Shown here piece by piece: positions 32,405 to 44,385 of a stretch of DNA of 64,000 bases. The position numbers were made by a program, and so were the translations under genes. The first letter of the stretch is position 1; each line of letters opens with the position of its first letter. Location of the stretch: positions 1,045,481 through 1,109,480 of the forward strand of contig CAUYUJ010004780.1 of assembly GCA_963575745.1 (NCBI GenBank). The letters run 5' to 3'. The notes beneath the pieces were generated by a model that had not been told where the DNA came from, searched no databases, and saw only the letters and a list, made by a program, of their open reading frames with translations. Source of the DNA: Prorocentrum cordatum. Lineage: Eukaryota; Sar; Dinophyceae; Prorocentrales; Prorocentraceae.

Positions 32405-33345
32405 AGGGCCAGCGGATTGAACTTTGAGGATGTCTTAGGCGAAATGCTTGTTTTTGAATTCCTGAACGATAGATCACAGGATGCGGGACACACTTTCGTT
32501 TGTTGCGCATGTCTTGATTGAAACGCTTGTGTTGCAGACTTGGTTGAGGATGCCTCGAGCGAGACGATTGTTTTGTGTTATGTATTGCTCCGCTCCTGGG
32601 GACCAAAACTCAGAGGATGTCTCAGGTGAAATGCTTGTTTTCACGTGCGCAGGTCTCGAGGATGTCTCTAGCGAGACGCTTGGTTTCACGTGTCCAGGAA
32701 CGCCCATGCGGATGACCAGCATGAGGATTTGTTGAGGATGTCTCGCGCGAGCCGCTTGGTTTCACGCGTCCAGGTCGCCCAGGCGGATGTCTAGCATGAG
32801 GATTAGTTGAGGATGTCTCTAGCGAGACGCTTGGTTTCACGTGTCCAGGTCGCCCAGGCGGATGTCTAGCATGAGGATGTGTTGATAACGTCTCGAGCGA
32901 AACGCTTGCTTTCACTTGCCCAGGTCGCCCAGGCGGATGTCTTACATGAAAAGGTGCTGAAAATGTCTCGAGCGAGACGCTTGGTTTTACGTGTCCAGGT
33001 CGCCCAGACGGATGTCTAGCATGAGGATGTGTTGATAACGTCTCGAGCGAAGCGCTTGTTTTCACATGCTCAGGTCGCCCATGCGGCTGTCTAACATGAA
33101 CATGTGTTGAGGATGTCTCCAACGAACAGCTTGTTTTCACGTGTCCAGGTTGCCCAGGCGGAGTTCCAGCATGAAGATGTGTTGAAGATGTGTTGAGCGA
33201 AACGCTTGTTTCCACATGTCCGGGTCGCTCTGGGCAGGATTTCTCGAGCGAAACGCTTGTTTCATGCGTCCAGGTTGCCCAGGCAGATGTCTAGCTAACA
33301 TGAGGATTTGTTGAGGATGTCTCGGGCGAAACGCTTGTCACAGTA
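32405..33345 (-). repeat. 75-bp tandem array, open as 25-codon repeats on the minus strand
   Basis: GA(G/T)GATGTCTC-type starts fall at 32658, 32734, 32809, 32884, 32959, 33034, 33109 and 33184: one 76-bp step, then 75 each time. More diverged units lie on both sides. Because 75 is a multiple of three, 32622-33215 stays open on the minus strand as seven or eight 25-aa repeats with GRPGHVKPSVSLETSST at the core. Each DNA unit contains GTCTCGAGCGA(A/G)ACGCTTG. It could be coding, but no SL, splice site or unique flank supports a gene. Confidence 0.85.
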
Positions 33346-33359
33346 GAGTGCATCGCAAT

Positions 33360-33745
33360 CCAACCCCGCCCGTCCGTGGGGCGTCCCCTGGCGCGCTGGC
33401 GCGTCCCCTGGCGCGTCCCTTGCGACGTTCTGGCGTGACGTGCCCTGGCACGTCCCCTAGCACGCCACTCGGCGTTGCACGTTCCCTAGCTCGTCCTCTG
33501 TCGCGTTTCCTGGCTCGTCCCCAAGCGTTTCCCCTGCCCGTTCCGTGGCGCGCCCCGTGCAACGTCCCTTGGCATGACGTCCTCTGGCCGCCCCATGGCA
33601 CGCGCCTTGGCACGTCCCGTGGCAGGTCCCTGACACGTCCAGGGCACGTCCCCTGATACGTCCTCTGACACGACCCCTGGCACATGCCCTATTGCGCCCC
33701 TGGAACATCCTGTGGCGCGTCCGTGAGCCTGCGCCCCGTGTCGTG
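33360..33745 (+). repeat. degenerate 10-bp tandem repeat, CGTCCCCTGG
   Basis: CGTCCCCTGG and CGCGTCCCTT-type decamers run for almost 390 bp. The Arg/Gly/Thr-rich frames on the minus strand follow from the repeat. Confidence 0.8.
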
Positions 33746-34435
33746 TCGTTCCTTTTCGGAACTGAATCGGGTTCTTAGGTCGACTTGATTGAGCGTCCCC
33801 TACGTTTCCACTTTAACTAGCTCTGGGACAGCTACTATGTGCTCAACCAGCTCGAGCTCATGATCCAGATCAGTTCGGTCAGGACTCGGATGCAAAGGAG
33901 GACTCGATCGATCCACAACGCTATGGAGTACAATTGCGGCATGGCACATCGCAGTTCAGCACGGCGCAGCACAACACAGCCTCTAGCACGGCACATCAAG
34001 ATCGATACACTCAACATTGCGATTGCTCGCCGCCCAATCCAATGTCTTGAAAACGTTGTCATGCCTCACATTTCTATACTCCTTTCCGGGTTCGTGTCTC
34101 GATCATTCTTGACTTTTGATAAACGGGTGTGCGCACATACTTAATGCTTGTTGCACAGGATGGTGGAAAAGGGGGATCGAATTGGCCTGGCTGGGGTGAT
34201 CTGAACTCCTATCTAGAATGATTGGTGGGACACAATCGTATGGAAATTGCACACCCCCAAGGGGGATCGATAATCCGGGCCTCGGGAGGGTGGCAGATCC
34301 GAAGTCCTTTTGGGAAACGAAAACCTACGTGGTGGATGCTGCGTGGTGCAGCTGTTGCACAAGAAGTTTGCAGATGTGGCGACCGCATCCGTGCAGGTGC
34401 TAGACAGGTTGAAGCTTGTGGTCGTTTAGGAATCG
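33746..34435. other. no gene recognised
   Basis: Mixed sequence of lower GC. Short frames only. Confidence 0.4.
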
Positions 34436-34830
34436 AGCATTTTGAACACCAGACGCCGTTCTTGTAAGCGTTGCGGGCTTTCAAGACAAGTGTGCGCGGC
34501 CTGGGGGAGAGAGCTTCATCTTGAAAACCGACCGCCCTCCATCCTTGAAGCCGTTGCAAGCTTTGGCAATGAATGTGAGTGGCGCTGCTGCGAAGGGCCT
34601 ATTTTGACAGCGTGCCGCTCTCCATCCGCGTCACTGCTGGACGCTTTTGAAAGAAAACGGCCCGCGCTCCATTCATCCGTGGTAAGAGTGGAACTTTCAA
34701 GCTTCAGGAACATAAGCGGTGGAGAAGTCTCGGGCGAAACGCCCATACCGCCCTACCGACATATCTGGTGGTGCGACGACAGGGGGGAGCTATCTATCAG
34801 GAAGTCGGGTGCAGAAGTACCAAGGGGACG
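34436..34830 (+). repeat. decayed composite-satellite unit (A and B modules)
   Basis: AAGTGTGCGCGGCCT, CCATCCTTGAAGCCGTTGCAAG and GAATGTGAGTGGCGCTGC correspond to A segments. GAAGTCTCGGGCGAAACGCC and GGTGGTGCGACGAC correspond to B. Confidence 0.65.
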
Positions 34831-35485
34831 AGGATGGCGAGGAAGGGAACGGTGGAGGAGGAGGGCCAGCAGGGAAGCAGGTGGAGGAGAAGTCGAGAAG
34901 TCGACGGCGACGGCGCGTCCGCCCGAGAGTCGCGGACCGCTGGTCCCATCGAAGCGTGGGTCAGGAGGAGGAGGAGGAAAGATTTGTTTTTGCATCGCGG
35001 CATGACGCCCCCACAGCCAGGGCGTAGCCTGCTTGCTGATGACCGCCACGACCAGGAACACGACGAGGAGAGCGAATGGGACAAGAGAGTGGATGCATGC
35101 ATTCACGCATGAACACCCGAAGACGCAGAGCACTAAAGCACGACGACGTATGTCGCCGCGCCGCTTGTTCTCGACGCGCCCAAGTTGACGAACCCACGGC
35201 AATCCCTACGCCCCACGCCCGAGTGCACGACGCCAGCACCGCGGCAAACCCACGGCGAACGAGTCGTCGTTTCCCCTGGTGGCCGCGGCGCCACCCCCAA
35301 GACGCAGGGCCGCGCGTCGGAACAAACAGCGCGTCGGCATATGAAAGATCCCCGGTCCGCCACCCGTCCAAAACGACGGCGAGAAGGCGAGACGAGACCA
35401 CCGTGCGGCGCTGCCTGGGCCGGGCGTGGGGCCAGCGGGCAGCAGCGGGGCGCACGGCGGGGCGCCCCACGCCTGATGCGGGGCC
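34831..35485. other. no gene recognised
   Basis: GC-rich sequence with long open frames on both strands and no motif. Confidence 0.35.
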
Positions 35486-35593
35486 GCCGCCGTGGCCGTG
35501 GCTGTGGCCGTCGTCGTCGCCGCGGCCGTGGCCGTCGCCTTAGCCGGCGCCGTGGCCGTCCGGGCCGCTGGTCGCCTCGTTGATTCGGCGTCG

Positions 35594-35643
<50 letters not shown>

Positions 35644-35645
35644 CT
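35486..35645 (+). repeat. GTGGCC and GTC microsatellite
   Basis: GCCGTGGCCGTGGC words, then GTC triplets at about 35590-35642. Confidence 0.9.
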
Positions 35646-36990
35646 CCTTCTCCTCCTTTTCCTCTGCCTGCTGCTGCTGGTGGTGTTGCTACTGCTCTGG
35701 CATCCTTCTCCTCGGCCTCAATCTCCTTCAACTTCATCTTCTGTCTTCGTCCGTATCTTGTTCGATCCATATTCCTTCTCTTTCTCCTCCCCCTCTTATC
35801 CCTCTTTTTCCTCCTCCGTCTCCACCGTCGTCATCCATGTCCTTCTCCATCTGCATCTCTCCTGGCCCCGCTACAAAGATGCAAGGGCGTGACCAACACT
35901 CCGACGGAAAGGTCAGGCGGCCGCCCTAGATCTTCACCACCGGCCAAGACGCTACGGCGCGCAGCCCGGGCCTCCGTCGCAGGCCCTCCTCCGCCTGCTC
36001 TGGCAGCTCAGCCTGGGCACTGTCGCGACCAACGCGGCTGTGTGTGGCAGTGCCGCGGGTGCCTGCGAGGCCAACCTGGCAGCGTGTCCCAATCGAGCGT
36101 GTCCAGCGAGATGCCTCCGCCGCCAGTGGAGCCGTTCGCGGTGCGTACACGGCGCCAAGTATCAATGACACCTGCTTCACAACTGCCGTCTTCTGCCGCG
36201 TGCATGAAGAATGCCTGCAGGATATGTGACGACAGTCTTATCACAAGCGGAAGCAGCGTATGTTGAGGAAGCCTGGTGTAAGGACTGCCTTGTTGGCAGC
36301 GAAGGCCGATAGGTGAAAATAGCCGACAGCAAAGTACAGCACATGAAGACGAGCGAAATTGCTGCCCCACCCTTCCCATCCTCGATCTCCTTGGTCCGAA
36401 CTCCCCTTCATCCTGCTGCTGTTGCCGCTGCTCCTCCTCCTCTTCCTTCCTCCTTCTGCTCATCCTCATCTTCCTTCTCCTCCTACCTCGGTTCGGCGGG
36501 GAGCCTGGGGGTAAGCGAGAAGGGAGAAGGGGCAGGTCTCCTCAGAAGACTCAGAAGTCCTCCAGCCCTCTGAGTACTTTTCTAACACTTCCCCGAAGAC
36601 GCAACAAACTTTAAAGAAGGCTGGAGGGTTTTTGATAAACCCCGCCACCTTCTGAGAAAACCTCCTTTCTCTCACTTCCCCCCTCGCTCGCCGCCGGTCG
36701 GTTCCAAGCGCAGGTGCAACCAACTCACACTGGCTTCAAAGCCGCTGCGAAGGGCGCTACGCGGTACATCAGCGCAGACCAATTCATCCGGTACAACACC
36801 AGGGACGAAAGCTGGGCGTGAGCGGACGTGGTGTAGGTCCTCGTGCCTGGGCGTGAGTTGTATATTCCAACCCTCTTCTTCCCCTGCGGAGAAGGGTTTT
36901 CGCCTCTCCCTGCCCAGAGCTTAGACGGATATCAGGAGGTGTCAGATAACCCGATGGGGTTCAATCTGGGTCCAACGTTGCTGTGAATAG
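35646..36990. other. no confident gene
   Basis: CT-rich at 35645-35860 and 36420-36490. Frames at 35900-36260 on both strands are open but I recognise no domain. Confidence 0.35.
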
Positions 36991-36994
36991 CCCA

Positions 36995-37330
36995 AGATGG
37001 CCTCCAAGATGGTCCAACTTGGTTCAGGACGGCCTCCAGCATGTCGCCGAGACGCCTTTCGATGGGCTTCTGAGGGGCTTCTGAGGCCTCAAGATGGTTC
37101 CAACCTCTCCCAGGACGGGGCCCAGAGAGGGGCCAGGAAGGACCCAAGGCGGCACAAGGGGCCCCCACGAGCGCCCCCAAGAAAGCTCCAACAGGCGGTG
37201 CGGAAGGAGGCGAGGCCCATCCAGGACCCCGTCTCTCTCTTGTCGGTGGCCTCCTGTGTTGGCCCACGGGGGCCCCGAGGCCTCCCGACCAAGAAGCCCC
37301 CAAGAGGCTCGCGCAGGTTTCCAGTTTGCA
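36995..37330 (+). repeat. degenerate short repeats, AAGATGG / CCAAGA types
   Basis: CCCAAGATGG, TCCAAGATGG and TCAAGATGG words, then GACCCAAGG and CCCCAAGA words. Confidence 0.45.
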
Positions 37331-37855
37331 GTGTGTAGTCGACGGGCTGTGTCTCCGATGGAGGCCCGCGCGGGGCATAGCGAACGCCAAAGTGCACGCC
37401 TGGCAACAGGGTGCAACGCGTCGCAAGACAACGTGGTCGCAACTTGGTAGCAGCAGCTGAAGGTGAAGTGTGGTAGAGGACAATTAGGCAAACAAATCGC
37501 AGACGGCCATTGTTGGCGGCTGCTCGGGCTGACTCCAGCTTCGGTTTGACCATCCAGCGCGAGCTTTGAAAGCGGCCTTCATGGTCGACTCGAGGGTTTG
37601 CTCGGGCTGAGCCCTAGCATCGGTTCGAGGGCTGCCCCCCCCTCCCCCCTTTGTTTCACGACATGCTCCTGCACTTCCCTGCTCCAAGCAACTCGCCCGA
37701 AGATGGGTTCCACATGGGCCGGTGAGGATACGGAGAGCGTCAAGGATCAGGATAGCCCGGCGCGGTCCACCGCCAAACCCTGGGCCGCAATTGTAGGGAC
37801 GAGGGAGTGAAAGAGGAGTCTCCCCCCTTGCGCCCCCATCGCCTGCCATCTCCTT
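37331..37855. other. no gene recognised
   Basis: Mixed sequence. GCTCGGGCTGA words repeat at 37524 and 37609. Confidence 0.35.
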
Positions 37856-37857
37856 TG

Positions 37858-38868
37858 TCCTTCTCCCTCTCCTCCCTCTCCTCCTCCTCCTCGTCGTCCT
37901 CCTCCTCCTTCTCCTCCTTCTCCTCTGTTCCTTTTCCTTATCAATAAATGATCCCTGCCGTACCCCAGGGCCAATCTTTAGGGCGGGCCCAGCGTTTCGC
38001 CTGAGACTTCCTCATCATTTATGATCCTGAAGCTGAAGAATCGGTAAACAGTTTCACGGATTCAGGGCGGGCCGTTTTCAATATGTGGCTCTCGCCTTAG
38101 CGCCGCGCACACTCGTCTTAAACATTTGCAAGATCTTGATGGATTGAGGGCGGGCCGTTTTCAATATGTGGCTGTCGCCTTCGCGCCGCGCACATTCGTC
38201 TCAAACATTTGCAAGAGGTTCACGGATTGAAAGCGGTTGGTTTTGAAGAGGTGGCTCTCGCCTTAGCGCCGCGCACATTAGTTTGCAAACTTTGCAAGGG
38301 CTTCACGGATTGAGGGCTGGCCGTTTTCAAACTGTGGCTCTCGCCTTAGCGTCGCGCGCATTCAAAACTTTGCAAGAGCTTGACGGATTGAGGGCGGGCC
38401 GTTTTCAAAATGTGGCTCTCGCCTTCGCGCCGCGCGCATTCGTTTGTAAAAGTTTCAAAGTTTCACGGATCTCATGGTCAACGTATCAGAAATGGTGTTT
38501 GGGAGAAATTCAGGATTATGAGGGTGCAACAATTACGTTGATTCGTGGTGCTGCAATTACAGGAATGGCGTTCTGGCACGACTCAAGATCGTCAAGACGC
38601 AACAGTCAGGTTGAGCCGTGTTGAGCCGTGGCGTTGGAATCCCGAGAATAATATTATGGCATGCTTCAGGGTCTTCGAACGGTTGTCTTCCAACGGAGCA
38701 GTTCCATCAATAGAGATGAGAGCTTGTAGGGGCCTGTGAAGAGGGAGCTTGGAGGGAGGGTTTATGCCAACATCGTTGATGACTCTTGGGTTTACACTGG
38801 TCCTCCTCCTCCTCCCCCTCCTCCTTCTCCTCCTCCTCCTCCTCCTCCTCCTCCTCCTTCTCCCTAGA
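37858..38868 (-). repeat. composite satellite unit in inverted orientation
   Basis: Read on the minus strand this has D (near 38800-38700), E (38700-38480), five A segments (38480-38040; each with GGATTGAGGGCGGGCCGTTTT and CGCCGCGCAC on the plus strand), B (GCGTTTCGCCTGAGAC near 37990) and GGA tracts at both ends. The order matches 26.5-31.4 kb. Confidence 0.85.
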
Positions 38869-38869
38869 G

Positions 38870-39320
38870 ATTTCCAGGGGCCCATGGAAGTCCCTGGACA
38901 TCCCTGGTGTCCTCCAGAAGCCCCCATGTCGAGACGGGGCCAAAAACGTGCAATCACCTCGGAGGCGGCCAGGGGGTCCGAGCTGGTTGGGCCCGGAGAA
39001 AGTCGGTCAAGAGGGGGTAATGAAGGCAAATCCCTTCGAAATCGGTCCCCAAATCCCTGCCGGGGTCCAACTGGTACAATTTTCATGCTGGATCCGTTTT
39101 TGAAGGGCCTGGGGCTCGAAAACTGGCCCGGGAGGTCGAAAAAGGCAAAAACCTTCCCAGACCCAGAATCTCGAACCTCCCCCCCCTTCCTGCTCGCCAG
39201 AACCATTGCCTGGTCACCTCAGACCTCCGGCCGGCTCCAACAAGCACCTCGATCCTCGAACCCAAACATCCGATGTCTTGTTTTCCCCAATTAAGCTTGT
39301 CTAAATGGCTCTTACTTGGT
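38870..39320. other. no gene recognised
   Basis: Unique-looking sequence with no motif on either strand. Confidence 0.35.
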
Positions 39321-39326
39321 TGAAGG

Positions 39327-39535
39327 TTGGTGCCTCGTACTCTTACGTTGCCCGTTCCCTGGAGGTTCCTCGGGTTCCCCACCCCTGGTGCCTCGTATTC
39401 TTACTGTGCCTGCTCTCCCTGGAGGTTCCTCGGGTTCCTTGGATTCCTCGGATTCCCCGCCCCCGGTGCCTTGTATTCTTACGTTGCCCGTTCCTCGGAG
39501 GTTCCGCGGGTTCCTCGGGTTCCCCGCCCTGGTTG
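39327..39535 (+). repeat. 58-78 bp repeat, three units
   Basis: TGCCTCGTA(C/T)TCTTAC recurs near 39330, 39389 and 39467. Each copy is followed by GGAGGTTCC.CGGGTTCC; the unit length varies through extra TTCCTCGG steps. Confidence 0.8.
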
Positions 39536-39562
39536 TTGGTCTTGTTTCCCAGCAGTGCCAGG

Positions 39563-39812
39563 CAACGCCCGAAAGATAAAAGCAGCGCAAAGCAACGCCA
39601 AGCAATGCCAAGCAATGACAAGTAGTGCTTAGTAACGCCAAGCAGTGCCAAGCAACGCCAAGCAATGCCAAGCGATGCAAAGCAATACCAAGCAACGCCA
39701 AGCAATGCAAAGCAACGCCAAGCAATGGCAAGCAATGCCAAGCGTTGTCAAGCAATGCGAAGCAACACCAAACAATGCAAACTAATGCCAAACACTGCAA
39801 TGCCAATCAATT
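39563..39812 (+). repeat. 10-bp tandem repeat, CAAGCAATGC
   Basis: About 25 decamers with few changes (AAGCAATGCC, AAGCAACGCC). Confidence 0.93.
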
Positions 39813-40840
39813 CTAACGCCGCTTAGGAAACGTTCCCCTCATTGGGGTCGCGCCGGGGTCATATTGTTTCGTTTTCGTAATGTAGGGTTCCAGGAATTCC
39901 CCAGGGCTGGCCTCTCATCCCGCGCCGTTTCTTGGCGGCCCCCGGGGGCCTGGCGAGGGCCCCCCCCCTGGGGTGCGAAAACGGCGAGAGTTTCGACCTG
40001 CCAAGACGTCGGACGTCTAGTCGGGCACACGCTAACATTGGGCCGGGCATGTCCCCCTGCAGGCGGACTGTGGGCGAAAAATGTAAAATGGTCAACAAAT
40101 TCTCAAAAACAGTCAAAAACAGTCAAACAATGGTCGACACATCGTCCCCAGACTATGCTTTGACTGCTTTTGAGTATTCCTCCTGTAGAGGGACGTGCCC
40201 GACTTACCGCTATCATGGATTCCGGGATCCATGGATCTGGCGCGTTGGCGCGAAATCCATGCATCGGGGAAGCTACCCCCGAAACATGAGGCCACTGCTG
40301 CCTGATCTGGCGACGGAACGTGCCAACTCTGCATGGAGACGGGACCCGTCGCGAACCCACGCGCTCGAATCCATGTTTGCGCCCCCCCGAGTCTACGAAC
40401 CTCGCTCCTCGAGCCTCCCCCCGCACCCCGAGCGTCAGCGTGGCCAGCCACGGCAGCGCGGCGATGGGGATGGGCGCCAGCCAGCCTGCCGGGAGTCCGG
40501 GACAGCCGCCGAGGGGGCACAGCCCAGCTCTCGCTCCAGCTGGGGAGCAGGGGGGCAGGGTGCCGGGCTGGGGCAGGGGTGCCAGCGGGGGGAACCCAGA
40601 CCTCCTCGCGCCGTACTCGATGTGTAGACGGGCAGTCTCTGCCCCTTTCCGGCCTCTGGGGGCCTGGCCCTCGCTGGGCCCCGGCACCGCCAGAGGCACT
40701 GCTCGGGATGAAAAAGCTTGGCCCCGGGGAAGAGGTCCAGACCTCCGGGGTTCCATGTCGCGAGCGAAATCACGAGGTCGGAGGCCTGGATAGGGAGGGG
40801 CGGGAGGGAAGGAGATGATGGGAAGGCAGGAGCGGTCAGC
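39813..40840. other. no confident gene
   Basis: GC-rich with long frames on both strands. GTCAAAAACAGTC words repeat near 40110. CCTGTAGAGGG.C.GCCCGACTT near 40183 matches 25430-25452. Confidence 0.35.
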
Positions 40841-40844
40841 ATCG

Positions 40845-41950
40845 AGTCGATAATTCGGGTCGGATCGGAACGTGCATCGAATGGGGTCGCATCCGCACGG
40901 AGTCGGGCTCGAATGTGATCGGCTGCGCCAAGACGCACAGCAACGCCATTCAAACATCGGGCCGCGTCGGTCCGGCGGAAAATCGGAATGGAATCGGATC
41001 GAACCGGCCGACGTCGACGCCGAAGAGGATCGGAGTGGGCCCTGGGAGGTCCCTAGACGCCCTGCCCTGCGGACCCACTTGCCACCCGACAACGTGACGG
41101 CGTGGACCACGCACCCTCACGACGCCTCGCCACTCCCGCCCCCCGGCACACCGCGCGAGAAGGCGCCGCCCCCCCTCTCCGCAACCACGACGATGCCTGT
41201 CCTCGGCCACAACCTCGACTGCTGCCACTCCTTGGCTCCCGCCACCGCTGCAGCGGCGACGGCACCGCCGCCTCCTGCTCCGACGGTCGCAGCGCCACTT
41301 GCGCCTCCCACCCGCCGCCGCGTCTCTCACCTCGGCAACGCCCAGAACGGCAGCCACCTCCGCGGCATCCTTCGGTAGCGCGCAGGAGTGGCTCTAGGCA
41401 AGCACGACCTCTGGTGTGCGGCTTCAGGGGGGCCAGATCCACGTGCTCAGGCCAGAGCAGGGGGGGCCCCTGTGGCACCCGCGCCAAAACTCACCCCGTC
41501 GACTCCTGTACTGACACTTGCAGCAGGGTGTGGGGCCGGGGGAGCCGGGCGGAGGAGGGAGGAGGGGAGGCGGGGGCGAGGCGGCGCTGGCGCGGAGGCC
41601 GCGCTTGGCCGTCCTTGCCAGTGGGGCGCCCGTCCTTGCCAGTGGGGCGCCACAGAAGAGCCAGGCCGACTGGGGGCCCCAAACCCCTCCGTCATGGGGA
41701 TGGCAGGTCCAGACAGCATCGAATCAGGCAAGCGGATCGGATCGGAAAGTGCGTCGGATGGGGCCGCACAAGCACGGAGTCGGAATCGAAACGGATCGGT
41801 TGCGCCAAGGCGCACAACAATGCTATGCAAGCATCGGGCTGCGCCGGGTACTAGCAACATCGGGATCGAATCGGATCGAACCAGCCGAAGTCGCTAGCAT
41901 CGGATCGATCGTATCGAACCAGACCCTGGGATGGGGTCCTCGCTTGGACC
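40845..41950 (+). repeat. dispersed repeat, two copies
   Basis: 40845-41045 and 41705-41950 share GGATCGGAA.GTGC.TCG.ATGGGG, CACGGAGTCGG, GCGCCAAG(A/G)CGCACA and GAATCGGATCGAACC in order. A third relative lies at 7690-7905. The sequence between them (41046-41704) is GC-rich with no gene recognised. Confidence 0.7.
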
Positions 41951-42600
41951 ACCTTGCAGGCGCACCTCATCTGCTCTAAGCAGCCTGCCCCAACTCGCCC
42001 GAACGACTGCTGCTCGCTGCGCCGCCGCACCGACTCCCACGCTTCCTGCCGATGCCGCCACGCACCGCCCAGCACACTGATGCTCCCATTCCCCCCCGTT
42101 CCTGGAGGATGCAGGTCATGGAGAGGGGGCTGATGTGCTCCTGATCCGAGGAGGAGGAGGACACACCGAGGTGGGTCCCCCCCCCATCGGGCGGGCGGCG
42201 GCCCGCGCGCTCAGGCCACCCACCGCCGCCGCTGCGCAGCCTGCGAGGCTCCCCCCCCTCCCTTCTTCCCGCAGCGGCTGCTGTCGCCACCGCCGTGCTG
42301 CCACTTCTCTCCTCCCCCTCTCGCCCCTTTGCTCTTGTCGCGTGCTGGGAGCTAGCTAACTCCCCGCCCTCCCTCGGCGTTAGCCAAAAGGGTCTGGCTC
42401 CGAGGGTCTCGGTCTCCCGACGAACCGAGCCGCATAGCTAAGGCGGCAAGGAGAAGGATGAGGATAACGATCATAAGGAGGAGGGCGATGAGGAGGGAGG
42501 ATGAGGATGTGGATGAGGAGGGGCGCATCGTTAAGGCGGTGAGGAGGAGGTGGAGGAGGAGAGGGGACGAGTGGAAAAATGCAATTCCTCCCTCAGAACG
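41951..42600. other. no gene recognised
   Basis: C-rich and GA-rich patches; GGA/GAT words at 42450-42580. Confidence 0.4.
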
Positions 42601-42796
42601 CTGTTATGGGCGCCCGCTGCCGCGGGCGGCGGCCCTCAGAAGGCCGACGAAGTAGCACTGGCACTTCTCGGAAAGGAAGTGCTCGTCGATCAGGCTGGTG
42701 CCGACGTCCAGGAAGGAAAGGTCACCGACCTTGACTTCGAACTGTGAGAGTTCCATGGTGGAGCTCTGGGGTACCCGATGCAGATCATGTGGAGGC

Positions 42797-43480
42797 TCAG
42801 GGACAGGAGCTGGGAGGGACCAGAAGCACACGCAGTTCTGGTCGGGTCGAGCACCTTGACATAGGTGGAATCAGACGTCGGCGGTGGGGGGCGCAGATTC
42901 TGAATCTCCAGGCGCCCCCCGATAAGGAACGAATGAGGGCCAGCCACGTCCACAGAATGCACTCCGCGAGGTTCATCCGCAGGTGTGCCGTCCCGAGCAG
43001 CACCACCACCCTGAGGATCGTCACGCCAGACTCGCGGAAGAGGTACACTACACAATGAGAAGCATCAGTAGGTGGTTCTTGCTGGTCCAGCCGCCTGGGA
43101 GCGAGGCAAATGCGAGGACGCCAACCACGAAGGCGTTCATAATGGTCTCGGAGCAACTCTCGACGAGTAGCGGACTCCTCAGGGGTGAGCGCGGTCAACT
43201 GGTCCACAAGGTTCCTCCTGCTGTCTTCGCCGGCGATCCACATATCTGCGCACAACTCCTCAGCCATCTTCTTCTTGAACTAGGCGGCATGTTCTTCATC
43301 CGCGGCGTTCGCAAAGATGGGTCGTAGATGGGCTGCTGAAGCAGAACGCGGACATTTAGGATGCAACATGTCATCCACTGGCCGTGCGCGTCGAAGTGCT
43401 CGTCTTGGTTGAGGAGGTTCGATATTCACTGCTCGGCGAACTTCACAATTTTCCCTAGAAGAATAACGCGCCCCTCGCAA
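42797..43480 (-). pseudogene. hypothetical coding remnant with in-frame TAG
   Basis: From the ATG at 43267 the frame reads MAEELCADMWIAGEDSRRN and is charged like a real protein. The same frame upstream (43480-43280) ends DEEHAA, then TAG at 43280-43282, then FKKK into that ATG. A later part (FRESGVTILRVVVLLG) is hydrophobic. The coding look fades below about 42900. I recognise no family. Confidence 0.35.
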
Positions 43481-44157
43481 TCATGGTCAGCAGCGCAATG
43501 GACAGCATCCCAAATCCGAGAAAGGATCACCCCACCATCGCTCAGCTTTTCCCCGCCCGTGACGAGCTGAACAAGCGTGCTGAGGGGCATCCTCTCGATC
43601 GCGCGCCACGCACTGGTACAGTTACAGCGAGATGTTGCGAATGCAAGGACTATACTGTGCGCGCGGGGACCACGGTGGACCACGAGAAGGCTGCTGGTGT
43701 CGGAGTCCGAGTCCGCAGTGGGATCAGCACGAGGTCTCTGCATCGCAAGGTTATCGCTGTGCGTGGGGACATGTGGCCACCGCTGGAGAGCGCCGTGGCC
43801 AACGGGACGTTGTGCTGGAGGAGGAAGTCTGGATGGGTTCGGCAAGCCTCTGACCTGGATGTGGTCGCGGCGCTCGTGAAATGTCCTCATGTTGTGGCCA
43901 ACTGCAGTAAGTTGCACGCCATCAATTAGACGACCAGGAGTCTCCATCCGCCTCTGCCTGGACTGGGCTGTCCTTGCCCGCGATTTTTCCAACGTGTCCC
44001 ATGCGCGCAACCAAGTGCGATCGGGGAGATTGCGCGGCGGATCCCGAACGCGAGAGTGCGGTTGGATGCGATGCAGCCTGTCCAGAATAACCACTGTGTA
44101 CGGCGCGCGCCAATCAATCCACTCGTCGACGTCCTGCCAACCCTCGTTCTCCGCCAT
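43426..44157 (-). CDS. hypothetical protein, 243 codons
   Basis: ATG at 44157 and stop at 43426. It starts MAENEGWQDVDEWIDWRAPY and has a balanced, non-repetitive composition with many Arg, Asp and His, unlike the repeat-driven frames nearby. No motif, signal peptide or membrane segment is evident. It could be an exon of a larger minus-strand gene or a decayed retroelement part. Confidence 0.35.
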   Translation of the reverse strand: MAENEGWQDVDEWIDWRAPYTVVILDRLHRIQPHSRVRDPPRNLPDRTWLRAWDTLEKSRARTAQSRQRRMETPGRLIDGVQLTAVGHNMRTFHERRDHIQVRGLPNPSRLPPPAQRPVGHGALQRWPHVPTHSDNLAMQRPRADPTADSDSDTSSLLVVHRGPRAHSIVLAFATSRCNCTSAWRAIERMPLSTLVQLVTGGEKLSDGGVILSRIWDAVHCAADHDCEGRVILLGKIVKFAEQ

Positions 44158-44385
44158 GGAAATCCACTGCTCCGTGTCATTCTCGAGGTGGTGGAGAACG
44201 GGCCGCGCTGCGTGAGCCCCAGGTCAAGGAAATGCAAAGGAAATGGCTTGCCCGCGGCCTTCCGCTAGGGCGGGGCAGAAATCGAGTGCCTCGAATGCGC
44301 GTCTCCGCGTGCCAGAAGAAGCTCCTCGCTGTTGCAACCGTCGGAGCCGCCCACAACACGATGAGAAGCCTCCAACTGCATCAAG

